A stretch of 64,000 nucleotides of DNA from Bog-756 sp963833585 (GTDB lineage Bacteria > Actinomycetota > Acidimicrobiia > Acidimicrobiales > RAAP-2): NCBI GenBank assembly GCA_963833585.1, contig CAWHYF010000005.1, positions 310,001-374,000 on the forward strand. Reading direction: 5' to 3'. Below the pieces are notes generated by a model. It was not told where the DNA came from and searched no databases. It saw only the letters and a list, made by a program, of their open reading frames with translations. The position numbers and the translations under genes are program-made. Below, one piece after another: positions 33,082 to 42,681 of this stretch. The stretch's first letter is position 1. Every line of letters starts with the position of its first letter.

Positions 33082-34449
33082 GTGACCGGTTCGACCACCG
33101 ACGGCGGCGTCGTGCCGCCGGCGGCCGGTGTCGACCGAGCGGCCCGCGAGCCGCCTGAGGGGATGACCCCAGAGGAGCCGGAGTACGGCGGGGGGCCACC
33201 CTCCCCCGGCTCATCCGATGGGACGGCGCTCGACGCCGTCGGCACTGACCCCGGGCCGCCGGCCTCCCGGATCGAGCGCCGCCGAGCGCAGGCCCCCTGG
33301 CTCCGTCGACACCGCCAGACACTGGTCACCCTGGGCCGTACGCTCGGCGCCTTCACCCTGTCCCGGGCCGTCGTCGCCGTGGGTTTGGGTGCGGTGCTCG
33401 TGGTCAACCAGGGATTGGCCACCCATCACTTCACCGGGCCGTGGCCCAAGCCGCCGAAGGCCTCGCTGTTCCTGCAGGCGCTGGGCTCGTGGGACGGCAG
33501 CTGGTATCTGCTCATCGCCGGACACGGCTACTTCCCTGCCGCCGCCCAATTCCCGATCGCCCCCGGATCGGCCTTCGGGTTCTTCCCGGGGTGGCCGCTC
33601 CTCCTCCGGGGAGTTTCCGACATCACCGGACTGACACCGATCGTGGTCGGCGTGACCCTGGCCTTCGTGTTCGGGGCCGCGGCCGCGGTGGCACTGTGGC
33701 ACCTGGTCCGGCATCTCTGTGACGAGAAGGTGGCCGACCGATCCGTCGTCCTCTGGGTGTTCTTCCCTGGTGCGGTGGTCCTCTCCATGGTGTACTCCGA
33801 GGCCCTGCTCGTACTGCTCTGCGCCGGCTGCCTGCTGGCCCTGTCGACGCGGCGGTGGCTGGCCGCCGGGTGCGCCGCCGGAGTGGCCACCGGGGTCCAT
33901 CCCGAGGCCCTGGTCCTGGTGGTCTGCTGCCTGTGGGCGGCGGGGGTGGCGGTGGGGCGGGACCGCGACTGGTGGTCCCTGGTGGCACCGGTCCTCTCGC
34001 TGGCCGGGGTGGCCGCCTACTTCTCGTACCTCTGGGATGCCACCGGTGACGTCCTCCGGTGGTATCACGTCGAGCGGGAGCAGTGGGGAGGAACCGGCTT
34101 CTACCACGACACCGTCTTCGTGGTCCGTCAGTCGGTGACCCATCCCAGTGACCTCGAAACGGTGGTGCCGGCCCTCGGACTGCTCTTCGCCCTGGTTGGG
34201 CTGTACCTGATGGTCCGATGGCGGCCCCCGGTGATCATCTGGATCTACACCGTCGGGATCCTGCTCTCGGCCTTCGACTCCAACATGGTCGGGGCGAGGC
34301 CCCGGGTGTTGCTCACGGCCTTCCCCCTCATCGTGGCCGTGGCCCGCCGGGTGCGGCCGGCGTCGTTCGGAACCGTGGCCGCGGTGTCGGGATTCCTGCT
34401 GGCTACGATGACGTTCCTCCTCTTCTCGCTGGTGTTGGTGGCCCCGTAG
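33082..34449 (+). CDS. PIG-V/GPI mannosyltransferase-like polytopic membrane protein
   Basis: A 455-aa protein. The first 75 residues are hydrophilic and low complexity; about nine to ten membrane helices follow. The loop SWDGSWYLLIAGHGYFP, with acidic and aromatic residues, is the hallmark of PIG-V-type (GT-C) mannosyltransferases, and FPGWPLLLR and VYSEALLVLL fit the family. It would use a polyprenyl-phosphate mannose donor to build an outer-surface glycan or glycolipid. Start GTG at 33082 with AGGGTG just upstream. Confidence 0.75.
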   Translation: MTGSTTDGGVVPPAAGVDRAAREPPEGMTPEEPEYGGGPPSPGSSDGTALDAVGTDPGPPASRIERRRAQAPWLRRHRQTLVTLGRTLGAFTLSRAVVAVGLGAVLVVNQGLATHHFTGPWPKPPKASLFLQALGSWDGSWYLLIAGHGYFPAAAQFPIAPGSAFGFFPGWPLLLRGVSDITGLTPIVVGVTLAFVFGAAAAVALWHLVRHLCDEKVADRSVVLWVFFPGAVVLSMVYSEALLVLLCAGCLLALSTRRWLAAGCAAGVATGVHPEALVLVVCCLWAAGVAVGRDRDWWSLVAPVLSLAGVAAYFSYLWDATGDVLRWYHVEREQWGGTGFYHDTVFVVRQSVTHPSDLETVVPALGLLFALVGLYLMVRWRPPVIIWIYTVGILLSAFDSNMVGARPRVLLTAFPLIVAVARRVRPASFGTVAAVSGFLLATMTFLLFSLVLVAP

Positions 34450-34580
34450 AAGAGGCGGGCCACCGACCGGTCCACAGAGGCCATTCCACCCAACTGACTG
34501 CGCCCGGCGGCGCCGAGAGGGACCCATGATCGCTGCAACCCCACCGACCCCGATGCTGAACCCGGACAGGATCTCCTGAA

Positions 34581-35387
34581 ATGGGGACCGACCGTCCGGG
34601 CCGAGTGGAGGGCAAGGTGGCCATCGTCACCGGCGGCGCCGGAGGCATCGGTGGGGCCACGGTCCGGGCCCTGGCGCGGGAGGGGGCCTCGGTGGCCGTG
34701 GTCGACATCGATCGGGACGGGGCCGAGCGGGTGGCCGAAGAGGTCCGCACCTCGGGCGGACCGGCGCTGGCCGTGGCCGCCGATCTCTCCGACGAGGCGG
34801 CCGTGGTCGGGGCGGTCCGGGCCGTGGCCGACCACTTCGGCCGCCTGGACGTGCTCCACAACAACGCCGCCCTGACCGAGTCCGACTTCCTCGACCGCGA
34901 TACCCCGGTGACCGAGTTGGAGCTCGGCGTGTGGGAACGCACCTTGGCGGTCAACCTGACCAGTCAGATGCTCACCTGCAAGCACGCCATCCCCGAGATG
35001 GTCCGGCACGGAGGCGGCTCCATCGTCAACATGTCCTCGGGAGCGTCGCTGAAGGGCGATCGCACCCGCACCGCCTACGGGGTCTCGAAGGCCGGGGTGA
35101 ACACGCTGACCATGTACGTGGCCACCTCCCACGGCAAGAAGAACGTCCGGGTCAACACCATCGTGCCCGGCCTGATCATCACCGATGCCGTCCGGGCCCA
35201 CCTCAACGACGAGATCCTGGCCGGTCTCAGCCGAGCCATCCTGACCACGCATCTCGGCGAACCTGATGACATCGCCAACCTTGTGGTGTTCCTCGCCTCC
35301 GAGGAGTCGAGGTACATCACCGGGCAGATGATCTCGGTCGACGGGGGGATGTCGGCCCACGTCGGCAGCGGTGGCCGCGACGATTGA
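34581..35387 (+). CDS. Short-chain dehydrogenase/reductase
   Basis: A 268-aa classical SDR. Cofactor loop VTGGAGGIGGATV, structural NNAA, catalytic Ser in NMSSGAS and YGVSKAG (Tyr-x3-Lys), ending in TGQMISVDGGM. An Asp at the end of beta-2 (VVDIDRD) suggests NAD(H). The substrate is unknown. It is convergent with the next SDR gene. Confidence 0.88.
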   Translation: MGTDRPGRVEGKVAIVTGGAGGIGGATVRALAREGASVAVVDIDRDGAERVAEEVRTSGGPALAVAADLSDEAAVVGAVRAVADHFGRLDVLHNNAALTESDFLDRDTPVTELELGVWERTLAVNLTSQMLTCKHAIPEMVRHGGGSIVNMSSGASLKGDRTRTAYGVSKAGVNTLTMYVATSHGKKNVRVNTIVPGLIITDAVRAHLNDEILAGLSRAILTTHLGEPDDIANLVVFLASEESRYITGQMISVDGGMSAHVGSGGRDD

Positions 35388-35441
35388 GCCTCCGGCGGGA
35401 CGAGGGCCGGGCCGGGCGGCTGTTCGGTCAGAGCACGCTGC

Positions 35442-36242
35442 TCAGGAGGGCCCCAGGACGTAGGCGCCGGTCTCGGGGTGGTGCGTCCATCCGCTGGAGG
35501 CCTGGGTCCCGCCGTCCACGTGGATGGTCTGCCCGGTCACGTAGCTGGACAGGTCACTGGCCAGGAACACGGCAGCTCCGGCCATCTCGTCCACGTGTCC
35601 AGGTCGGCCCATCGGGACGGTCAGGCCGAAGTGTTCCTCGGCTCCCGGCGGCGCCACGGTCATCATCCCTTCGGTGAGTGTGATGTCCGGGGCCAGGGCG
35701 TTGACCCGGATGCCCTGGAGGGCCAGCTCCAGGGCGGCGGTCTTGGTGAAGTTGATCACCCCGGCCTTGGCCGCGGCATAGGCGGCGTACCCGGGGGCGG
35801 CCCGGACCCCCTCGATCGAGGTGATGTTGATGATGCTGCCGCCGGTTCCCGTGTCCACCATCGAGCGGGCCACCCGCTGGGTGCACAGGATCACGTGTTT
35901 GAGGTTGGCCCGGTAGAGGGCGTCCCACCCGTTTTCGGAGGTCTCGAGCAGAGAGGACCAGAACACCCCGCCGGCATTGTTGACCAGGATGCTGGCCGGT
36001 CCGAGCTCCGCGGTGGTGCGGGCCAGCGCCGCATCCACCTGGTCGGACTGGCGCACATCGGTAACGATCCCGACTCCTTCGACCTCCTCGGCCGCCGCCG
36101 CCGTGGTGTCGGGATCCCGCTCCCAGATGGCCACCTTGGCTCCGAAGGCCGCCAGTCCCCGGGCGATACCACGCCCGATCCCGGCGCCCCCGCCGGTGAC
36201 CACGGCCACCCGGTCGGTGAGGAGGACGGAGGAAGGGTTCAT
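35442..36242 (-). CDS. Short-chain dehydrogenase/reductase
   Basis: A 266-aa classical SDR with VTGGGAGIGRGIARGL, NNAGG, ITSIEG, YAAYAAAKAGV and TGQTIHVDGGTQ. The ATG at 36242 is the natural start; longer frames upstream antisense the divergent CMD gene. A TATAAG box lies 19 bp upstream on the same strand. It faces away from the CMD gene at 36321, so the two may share a control region. Confidence 0.87.
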   Translation of the reverse strand: MNPSSVLLTDRVAVVTGGGAGIGRGIARGLAAFGAKVAIWERDPDTTAAAAEEVEGVGIVTDVRQSDQVDAALARTTAELGPASILVNNAGGVFWSSLLETSENGWDALYRANLKHVILCTQRVARSMVDTGTGGSIINITSIEGVRAAPGYAAYAAAKAGVINFTKTAALELALQGIRVNALAPDITLTEGMMTVAPPGAEEHFGLTVPMGRPGHVDEMAGAAVFLASDLSSYVTGQTIHVDGGTQASSGWTHHPETGAYVLGPS

Positions 36243-36320
36243 GGACACAGCGGCCACCAGCCTTATAGCTTCGTAGGAAACAGTCGTTATCGAGCCGGGA
36301 TCCCGGCGGAGGGGGGAAGT

Positions 36321-36908
36321 ATGCCAAGAATCGAACCGATCCCGATGGAGGAGTTGGCCGACGAGCCTCGGCGGATCATCGAGGAGGGGGTGGCCGACGG
36401 GACCTACGCCACCCCGGTCCCCCTGCAGATCTTCGCCTACCGGACCGCCCAGATCATCCAGACCAGCATGGCCCGCAGCGCCTGGGGCAAGAAGAGCCTG
36501 CTCGGGGGCAGGATTCTCGAGCTCATCAGAATCCGGAGCGCCCAGCTGGGCGAATGCCAACCGTGCATGCAGTCCCGTAAGCACGACTCCATCACCGATG
36601 ACGACGTGGCCTGCCTGATCGCACCGGGCCACTCCGACCTCACCGATCAGGAGCGCCTGGCGGTTGAGTTCTTGGACCTGCTGTCGGCCGACCACCATGC
36701 CATCGATGACGAGACCTACCGCCGACTGGGCGAGGTCTTCACGGCCGCCCAGATCGTCGAGTTGGGCTTCACCTGCGCCAACGCCATGGGTACCCACCGC
36801 TTCATCCACACCTTGGACGTGTTCGGAACCAGCCCGCCGGTCATCCCCTACAGCCCCGAACAGGTTGACTCGACCCACGCCGAGGCCAGCGAACCGGCGA
36901 CGGCATGA
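36321..36908 (+). CDS. Carboxymuconolactone decarboxylase (AhpD-like) family protein
   Basis: A 195-aa all-helical CMD-family protein. The LELIRIRSAQLGECQPCMQSR segment holds the CxxC pair used by AhpD-like disulfide reductases or peroxidases, followed by a family-type His (KHD). GGAGGGGGG precedes the ATG. The stop overlaps the start of the next gene (ATGA), so they are coupled. The role is likely alkylhydroperoxidase-type or lactone chemistry and is not resolved by sequence. Confidence 0.85.
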   Translation: MPRIEPIPMEELADEPRRIIEEGVADGTYATPVPLQIFAYRTAQIIQTSMARSAWGKKSLLGGRILELIRIRSAQLGECQPCMQSRKHDSITDDDVACLIAPGHSDLTDQERLAVEFLDLLSADHHAIDDETYRRLGEVFTAAQIVELGFTCANAMGTHRFIHTLDVFGTSPPVIPYSPEQVDSTHAEASEPATA

Positions 36909-37897
36909 GCGAGACGGTCTTCGTCACCGGTGCCACCGGTCTGGCCGGGGCCAACGTCTGCAAGCTCCTGCTCGAACGCGGGGACGCGGTCCGGGCCCTG
37001 GCCCGGGACGGCGCCGACACCGGGCCGTTGTCCGAGCTGGGTGTGGACGTCGTCACCGGCGATGTCACCGACGCCGACGACGTCCTCCGGGCCGCCCGGG
37101 GCAGCGACGCCGCCATCCACTGCGCCGCCCTCCTCGGTGGTGCCAGTCAGGACCTCGAGCCCTTCCGGGCCGTCAACGTGGACGGCACCAAACACGTGCT
37201 CGACGCCGGAGCATCTCTCGGTTTGCGTCGGGTGGTGGCCGTCAGCACGGGCACCTTCTTCGACACCTCGGGGGGTATGGAGCGGGAGGACGCGCCGGTG
37301 ACCAAGGAACCCAGCTCCGACCCCTACACCATCACCAAGATGGCGGCCTTCCAGGACGCCATGTCCCGGGCCGCCGCCGGCCAGGACGTCGTCACCACCC
37401 ACCCCGGGGCCATCTTCGGGCCCTCGCCGGTGGTCGGCAACGCCCTCGGCGCCACCAGCTTCAACCGGGTGCTGGTGTCCGCCCTCCGCCAGCGCATCCA
37501 GCAGTACCTGAAGTTCCCGGTCAGCTGGGTCTTCGCCGACGATGTGGCCCGCGGCTGCATCCTGGCCCTCGACCGGGGTGTGTCGGGTGAGCGGTACATG
37601 CTCGACGGCCGACCCGAGGACGTGGTGAGCATCGCCCAGGCCTGTAGCCGGATCTGCGAGCTGGCCGGGTTGGATCACCGGGTCGCCGACATCGAGCCCT
37701 CCGACGACCCCGAGCTGGCCAAGGTGTTCGGCCCCACCCTGGTCGCCATCGCCGCCAAGGCCGCTTCGGACAAGCGGGTCCGGCGCGACCTGGCAGAGTC
37801 CAAGACCCACAAGCGGCTCGGCTACGACCCCATCAGCCTCGACGACGGCCTGCAGGCCACCACGGCCTGGCTCCGGGAGCTCGGCAAGGTCGACTGA
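36905..37897 (+). CDS. Extended SDR, NAD-dependent epimerase/dehydratase-like
   Basis: A 330-aa extended SDR: FVTGATGLAGANVCKLLLERGD, INCAAL-like HCAALLGG, a Ser/Thr-rich VSTGTFFDTSGG and a YTITKMAAFQ Tyr-x3-Lys. It resembles dihydroflavonol-reductase or 3-beta-hydroxysteroid dehydrogenase-like enzymes. It is translationally coupled to the CMD gene. The substrate is unknown. Confidence 0.85.
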   Translation: MSETVFVTGATGLAGANVCKLLLERGDAVRALARDGADTGPLSELGVDVVTGDVTDADDVLRAARGSDAAIHCAALLGGASQDLEPFRAVNVDGTKHVLDAGASLGLRRVVAVSTGTFFDTSGGMEREDAPVTKEPSSDPYTITKMAAFQDAMSRAAAGQDVVTTHPGAIFGPSPVVGNALGATSFNRVLVSALRQRIQQYLKFPVSWVFADDVARGCILALDRGVSGERYMLDGRPEDVVSIAQACSRICELAGLDHRVADIEPSDDPELAKVFGPTLVAIAAKAASDKRVRRDLAESKTHKRLGYDPISLDDGLQATTAWLRELGKVD

Positions 37898-37978
37898 GCG
37901 CTGGAGGTCCTCCCACGACCGGTGGGCCGCCACGGGAACTGCCGACGCTGGGGTCGGATGCCCTACGATGCGCAGGCC

Positions 37979-38746
37979 ATGGATCTGACCCGCCGGACCC
38001 TGAGCAAGGTCCCCGAGATCACCGCTCTGTTCTGGGTCACCAAGCTCCTCACCACGGCCATGGGCGAGTCCACCTCCGACTTCCTGGTGAAACGGATCAA
38101 CCCGGAGGTGGCCGTGGTGCTCGGTGCCATCGTGCTGGTGGGCGCCCTGGTCCTCGAGTTCCGCGCCGACCACTACGTACCGTGGACCTACTGGTTCACG
38201 GTGCTCATGGTGGCCATTGTCGGCACCATGGCGGCCGACGTCCTCCATATCCAGTTCCGCGTCCCCTACACCGCGTCCACGGTCTTCTTCGCCGTCGTTC
38301 TGGCCGTGGTCTTCGTGGCCTGGCAGAGGGCCGAGGGGACGCTGTCCATCCACAGCATCGTCACCCCCCGGCGCGAGCTCTTCTACTGGGCGGCGGTGAT
38401 GGCCACCTTCGCCCTCGGAACCGCGGCGGGGGACCTGGTCGCCAAGACCATCAACCTGGGGTACCTCACGTCGGCTGTGGTCTTTGCCGTGCTGATGGTC
38501 GTGCCCGCCGTGGGCTACTGGCGCTTCCACCTCAACGCCATCCTGGCCTTCTGGACCGCCTACGTACTGACCCGGCCCCTCGGGGCCTCGATCGCCGACT
38601 GGCTGGGCAAGCCGAAGGACGCGAGCGGCCTGGGTTGGGGTGACGGGGTGGTCAGCCTGCTCTTCGCCCTTTCCATCGTCGCCTGCGTGGCGATCCTGAC
38701 CGTGGCGGCCCGGAGGGACGCCGATCCCGACCGCGCCCCCACCTGA
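37979..38746 (+). CDS. DUF347-repeat membrane protein (COG4705-like)
   Basis: A 255-aa membrane protein with about eight helices made of four repeats. Repeat starts are seen as FWVTKLLTTAMGESTSDFLV, FTVLMVAIVGTMAADVL, ATFALGTAAGDLV and TAYVLTRPLGASIADWL. Each carries the T/G..(E/A)..(S/G)D pattern of DUF347. The function of the family is not established. The ATG at 37979 starts directly before the first helix. Confidence 0.83.
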   Translation: MDLTRRTLSKVPEITALFWVTKLLTTAMGESTSDFLVKRINPEVAVVLGAIVLVGALVLEFRADHYVPWTYWFTVLMVAIVGTMAADVLHIQFRVPYTASTVFFAVVLAVVFVAWQRAEGTLSIHSIVTPRRELFYWAAVMATFALGTAAGDLVAKTINLGYLTSAVVFAVLMVVPAVGYWRFHLNAILAFWTAYVLTRPLGASIADWLGKPKDASGLGWGDGVVSLLFALSIVACVAILTVAARRDADPDRAPT

Positions 38747-38791
38747 GCCCTCAGGCCGGGGCGGCCCACGCCGGTTGCCGGCCGGCCGGGG

Positions 38792-40345
38792 TCACGCCGA
38801 TCCGAGGGCCGGCGCGGCGTAGCCGACCACGCCGCCGTCGGCTGCCGCCACCCAGTACCCACCGGTGACGGGATCGCCCACGAGGGCCACGGCCGGCGCG
38901 TTCATGGGCGCACCCCCCGTGGTGGCGGATCCGGAAAAGACGGCGTCGCCGAAGGCGGACACCCCGCCGTCCGAGCCCACCAGCCAGTAGCCCAGGCCGG
39001 AGGGGGACTCCGCCATGCCGACGACCGGAGCGCTGAGCACCTGGCCGGCCAACGAGCCGAGGGTCGGCGCGCCGAACCCGAGGACGTCCCCGGCGCTGTC
39101 CACCAACCAGTACCCGCCGGTGGCTTGGTCGAGGGCGATGCCCACGATCGGCGCACCGGGCGACCCGCCCGGGGACCCGAGGAACGGCGCGTCACCGAAG
39201 GAGAACACCGCACCGTCCACGGTCACCAGCCAGTAGCCGAGGCCGTCCCGCGACGGGGCCATGCCCACGACGGGGTCGTTGGCCGGTGCGGCGACGGTCC
39301 CGTAGGACCGGGCGTCTCCGAATCCGACGACGTCACCGTCGGAAGCCACCTCCCAGTAGCCGAGGCCGTCCGGGGTGGCGACCACCTGCACCACCGGGGC
39401 GGTCGGCGCCCCGCCCGACGTCGATGGATAGGTGACGGCGCGGCCCTGTGCCGATACGTCACCCCGGGCGTCCACGAGCCAGTAGCCCGAACCATCCGGG
39501 CGCCCGGCCATGCTGACCACCGGGCCGCTCAGCCCGCTCGTGGGCGGAGGGTCCGCGACCGGAGCGGCCGTTGCCTCACTCGACGGCCGTGACAGACCGT
39601 CGCCGTCGAACGCCTGCACTGTTACGTAGTAGGTCGGTCCTACCGGCAGGTCGGCCACCGTGTACGTCGTCCCGAACACCATTGCCGTTCCGTTGACGGG
39701 GATGGGCCCCTCGGCCCCGGGCGCCGACGCCACATACACGTTGAACGCCTGGAGCACGCCCGGATTGGGAGGTGCGACCCAGGACACCTGCAGCCAGCCC
39801 TTGCCCTGGACCACCGCGACGCCGGTCGGGGGGGCAGCCACCGGCGAAGAGGCGGGTGCCGCAGAACCCGTCCCCGCTGAGGGGGCGGAGGACGTGGAGG
39901 ACGGTGCCGAACCCCCGGACGGGGCCTTGGCGCCACCCGACGAGGGTGCGCTACCCGAGGCCGCCGAGGACGGGGGGGGTGGCGAAGCGGGGTGGTACGG
40001 GAGCAGAAGCGGGACCTTACCGGGGAGCGATGCAGACAGCCGATTGGGGCTGGCGGTGGTCGGGCCTCCCGGCCGAGAGAAGGTGGACGAGCTGGGCAGG
40101 AATGTCGGTGGGCGACCGCTGCCGTTGTACGCCGAGCCCCGGGCGACCGGGGCAGTTCCCCCTGCCGGACCGGCGGATGCGGACACGCCGTCGTGGCTCT
40201 GCGCCACCTCGGCGACGATGGCCAGGACGGCGAGCAGCCCGACACCCGCGGCGGCGACAACGGTGCGGGCATGGCGATCCAAGGGTGGTGCGTCGCCGAG
40301 GAGCCAGGAGAAGACCGCCTTGGCAGTGTTGCGGGGGCGATCCAT
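38792..40345 (-). CDS. Secreted or membrane-anchored protein with FN3 domain and GYWLV repeats
   Basis: A 517-aa surface protein. A basic N-terminus and one membrane helix (about residues 27-47) are followed by a long Ser/Pro/Ala/Gly linker. A fibronectin type III domain runs from about residue 170 to 265 (LQVSWVAPPNPGVLQAFNVY, YYVTVQAFDGDGLSRPSS). About six repeats of roughly 40-45 residues then each contain GYWLV, a xDGxVxxFGDA strand and an APVVGMA strand. The repeats probably fold as a beta-propeller-like array for binding at the cell surface. GAAGAGG precedes the ATG. A relative is encoded at 51.8 kb. Confidence 0.8.
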   Translation of the reverse strand: MDRPRNTAKAVFSWLLGDAPPLDRHARTVVAAAGVGLLAVLAIVAEVAQSHDGVSASAGPAGGTAPVARGSAYNGSGRPPTFLPSSSTFSRPGGPTTASPNRLSASLPGKVPLLLPYHPASPPPPSSAASGSAPSSGGAKAPSGGSAPSSTSSAPSAGTGSAAPASSPVAAPPTGVAVVQGKGWLQVSWVAPPNPGVLQAFNVYVASAPGAEGPIPVNGTAMVFGTTYTVADLPVGPTYYVTVQAFDGDGLSRPSSEATAAPVADPPPTSGLSGPVVSMAGRPDGSGYWLVDARGDVSAQGRAVTYPSTSGGAPTAPVVQVVATPDGLGYWEVASDGDVVGFGDARSYGTVAAPANDPVVGMAPSRDGLGYWLVTVDGAVFSFGDAPFLGSPGGSPGAPIVGIALDQATGGYWLVDSAGDVLGFGAPTLGSLAGQVLSAPVVGMAESPSGLGYWLVGSDGGVSAFGDAVFSGSATTGGAPMNAPAVALVGDPVTGGYWVAAADGGVVGYAAPALGSA

Positions 40346-40780
40346 GGACTGCACCTCTTCCCGTCCGGGCCCCTGGTGCCCGGACTGCTCAACCGCCTCG
40401 AATCGATCGAGACCCCCTACCCCCAAGCCTGCCGCCTTACAACCGGATGCAAGTACCCAGCAACCTACCCGTCGTGGGTCGTAAAACCGCGACATTCCGA
40501 GCAATTGTCGCGATTTCTCTTGCGTCCCATGGCAGGTTTCAAGGCCGGAATGACGATGAACGGTCGACTTGCCGGGTGGCCTCGGGTCCTGGTTGTCCCC
40601 TCACGGCTCCATGCCCCACCGCCCTCCTGGAGAGGGTGAGGTCCCGACGGTGCAGGGAGCCGGTCGGGGCGGCGGGCCCCCAGGATCAGCTGAACCAGCC
40701 CGCGCCGGAGCCGCGGAGGACGGCGCTCCTCTGGGACCACCAGGCAAGAACCGATGGCACCGGCCATCGGGGATGGCTCC
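40346..40780. other. Intergenic stretch without a supported gene
   Basis: This 435-bp stretch lies between the repeat-protein start and a small downstream gene. Open frames here are antisense or arginine-rich read-through, with no ribosome site or family motif. No hairpin with a clear T-run was seen. Confidence 0.5.
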
Positions 40781-40930
40781 TCAGAGCCTCAGGGGTCCTC
40801 CCGGGACCTCCGGGACAAGGCGTTCCTCCCGGTGCAGACTCCTGTCGATCATCTCCGCCTGTGAACGAATCAGGGAAGCGAACTCCCGGTTCGTCATGGC
40901 TCGGACCTCGTCCTCAGTCGGGTACTCCAT
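40781..40930 (-). CDS. Small hypothetical protein (49 aa)
   Basis: Starts MEYPTEDEVRAMTNREFASL and is strongly charged and helical in character. It is supported by a good ribosome site, GGAGG, seven bases before the ATG. No family is recognised. The acidic/amphipathic helix pattern could mediate protein contacts, but no function is proposed. Longer frames upstream are arginine-rich and look spurious. Confidence 0.5.
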   Translation of the reverse strand: MEYPTEDEVRAMTNREFASLIRSQAEMIDRSLHREERLVPEVPGGPLRL

Positions 40931-41073
40931 GCCGCAACCTCCACCCAAGGACCCTCGCAGGTCAGATCCTGCCCAAGACTCGGGCGTTGTGCAACCGCTG
41001 TTTACGTGATCACCGGAGAACCACCGGTCTCGCCGGCATGGCTGGCGCCCGAGAACCGACGGTCGGGCGGACC

Positions 41074-41283
41074 TGGCCGCCATGGGAGCGTCCCCCGCCT
41101 TCCATGGTCCACACCGGTTTCTACGTCTCCAGACGGATGAAGGTGCGCATGGACGACGGCCAGGAGCGGGAGTACGGACCGGGCGACTGCATGATCGCCT
41201 CGCCCGGGCACGACGCGTAGATCGTCGGCGTCCGGCAGTGTGTCGTCGTCGACCGGCAGGGCATGGCCGACTGGACAAAGGGG
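41074..41283 (+). pseudogene. Cupin-domain protein remnant with in-frame stop
   Basis: The frame reads like a small cupin: VHTGFYVSRRMKVRMDDGQE then REYGPGDCMIASPGHDA. An in-frame TAG (41218-41220) stands where a Trp codon is expected, and homology-like sequence continues after it (IVGVRQCVVVDRQGMADWTK). The N-terminal part before VHTG is not recognisable. This looks like a gene inactivated by TGG to TAG plus 5-prime decay. The family match is from pattern memory only. Confidence 0.6.
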
Positions 41284-41675
41284 CAAGCGCGGCAACGGTC
41301 CGGTCCCGACACAAATCGGTGGGGCTGGCAGGAACTCGGTCGGCCGAGTGGACCCCCTCTCCGTCCACCCGGCCACGCCGAGCCGAGGACCGTGATGGAA
41401 GTCGACAAGGGCAGGAGCCGACAGATCCTCAACAGCATCATGTTCCATCCGCGAATCCCTGCCTAGGGCGAACTTCGGCGGGTGATGGTCTCGCCACCGG
41501 CGGTGCCGACGCTTTCGGTGGGGAGCCGTGCGGGCCAGCCGAAAGGACCAGTCGGCAGGAACCGGAAAGGGCGGATCCAATTCCTCGGCGGCCGCCAGGT
41601 GTCGCCGGGACCAGGGTCCGAGCCGAACAGGATTCGACTTGCCCTACGGATGGCCATGTCGGCGTACCGGTCGTC
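41284..41675. other. Degenerate intergenic stretch
   Basis: This 392-bp stretch lies between the cupin remnant and the DUF3224 gene. Short frames exist on both strands, but none has a ribosome site or family motif. It may be further decayed coding DNA. Confidence 0.45.
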
Positions 41676-42071
41676 TCACCGGTCGAGACTCAGGTCCAGG
41701 GTCACCGACCCGGCCGGATCCGCCAAGAACTTGCCGGTGCCGGTCGCACCGGCCAAATCCTCCGTGCCCGATCCTCGGGTGACGCTCAGGTCGGCTTTGG
41801 CCGCTCCGGCCTCGAAGGCGCCCACGTGCTGGAGCACAAGACTCCCCGTCTGGCCCGCGATCCTCCCTACAAGGCGCTCCATCCCGACGAAGGTGGCGGA
41901 GCCGTCCTCGTCATAGGACATGAGCCATTGGGTAATCGACTCACCGTCGACGTCACCTGAGTAGGTCTTGGTGACCTCGGCACGGGTGACCTTGGTGCCG
42001 GCCGCATAGTGATCAAAGGGGCTCTCTTCCCAGTTGACGACTTGGAACGTCGCAACACAGTGAACGTCCAT
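41676..42071 (-). CDS. DUF3224 family protein
   Basis: A 131-aa protein with the DUF3224 pattern: an N-terminal strand, VTRAEVTKTYSGDVDGES, LMSYDEDGSATFVGMERLVG, SLVLQHVGAFEAG and a Gly-rich SGTEDLAGATGTGKF end. The fold is a small beta-barrel resembling allene oxide cyclase. The family has no firm function. AAGGAG precedes the ATG at 42071. Confidence 0.85.
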   Translation of the reverse strand: MDVHCVATFQVVNWEESPFDHYAAGTKVTRAEVTKTYSGDVDGESITQWLMSYDEDGSATFVGMERLVGRIAGQTGSLVLQHVGAFEAGAAKADLSVTRGSGTEDLAGATGTGKFLADPAGSVTLDLSLDR

Positions 42072-42378
42072 GACCCGCTCCTTTCTTGATATTCACCAGA
42101 GATCCTTCCCCGAGGGATTGCCGGCCAACCCCAATCCGGTGGGTGGCCCTCGTCTCCCCGCGGAGAGGTCAACTCGAGCCCGGACCTGGCGGATGCGCCC
42201 ACCGCACGCATGGACGCTCAGATAGCGGAGAACCAAGGCCAGGGCGGGGCGGACGAACCGCGACACGAGCGAACCATCCTGGCGCGTTTCCCAGATTCAG
42301 GACTCGGATCGATTCCGGTCGGCCGGGCGTTGGTCATTGGGCCGGCCCTGCCCCTGACCCACGTGGGGCCTACGGCAG
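42072..42378. other. Intergenic stretch without a supported gene
   Basis: A 307-bp region upstream of the DUF3224 gene and downstream of the next minus-strand gene. Nothing beyond probable promoter DNA was recognised. Confidence 0.45.
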
Positions 42379-42681
42379 CTATCTCAGGTGGTGATGAGCC
42401 AGAACCTCGATCCAGGTAATGCTCGACGGCGGTCCCTCGATGCCCCCTTTGGCCAAGGCATCGCCGAGGCGTCCCTCCATGAACTTGGCTTGATGCTCGG
42501 GGGTATCCCAGACCTCGATCACGACCAAGTGGCCGGCGTCATTCAGGCCGGCCGAGTGGGTGACCAGCCCGTCGGGCCAGTTTCCTTCGCCGGTTTCCGA
42601 ATCGATGCCGAGCTCCTTGTTGACGGCGTAGTACTCCTTCTCCGTCACACCTTCGAACTCCAAGATCAGCTCTGCCGCCAT
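42379..42681 (-). CDS. Small dimeric alpha/beta-barrel (ABM-like) protein
   Basis: A 100-aa protein with the ferredoxin-like ABM pattern: LILEFEGVTEKEYYAVNKEL, then HLVVIEVWDTPEHQAKFMEGRLGDAL. Such proteins are monooxygenases, EthD-like factors or stress proteins, and the active role here is open. GGAGGTGG precedes the ATG at 42681. It resembles the products at 49.7 and 63.4 kb in size and fold only. Confidence 0.75.
   Translation of the reverse strand: MAAELILEFEGVTEKEYYAVNKELGIDSETGEGNWPDGLVTHSAGLNDAGHLVVIEVWDTPEHQAKFMEGRLGDALAKGGIEGPPSSITWIEVLAHHHLR

Noticed and set aside
40781..41368. Longer version of the 49-aa gene
   Set aside because: The added part is Arg/Pro-rich read-through antisense to the cupin remnant; the short form has a good ribosome site.
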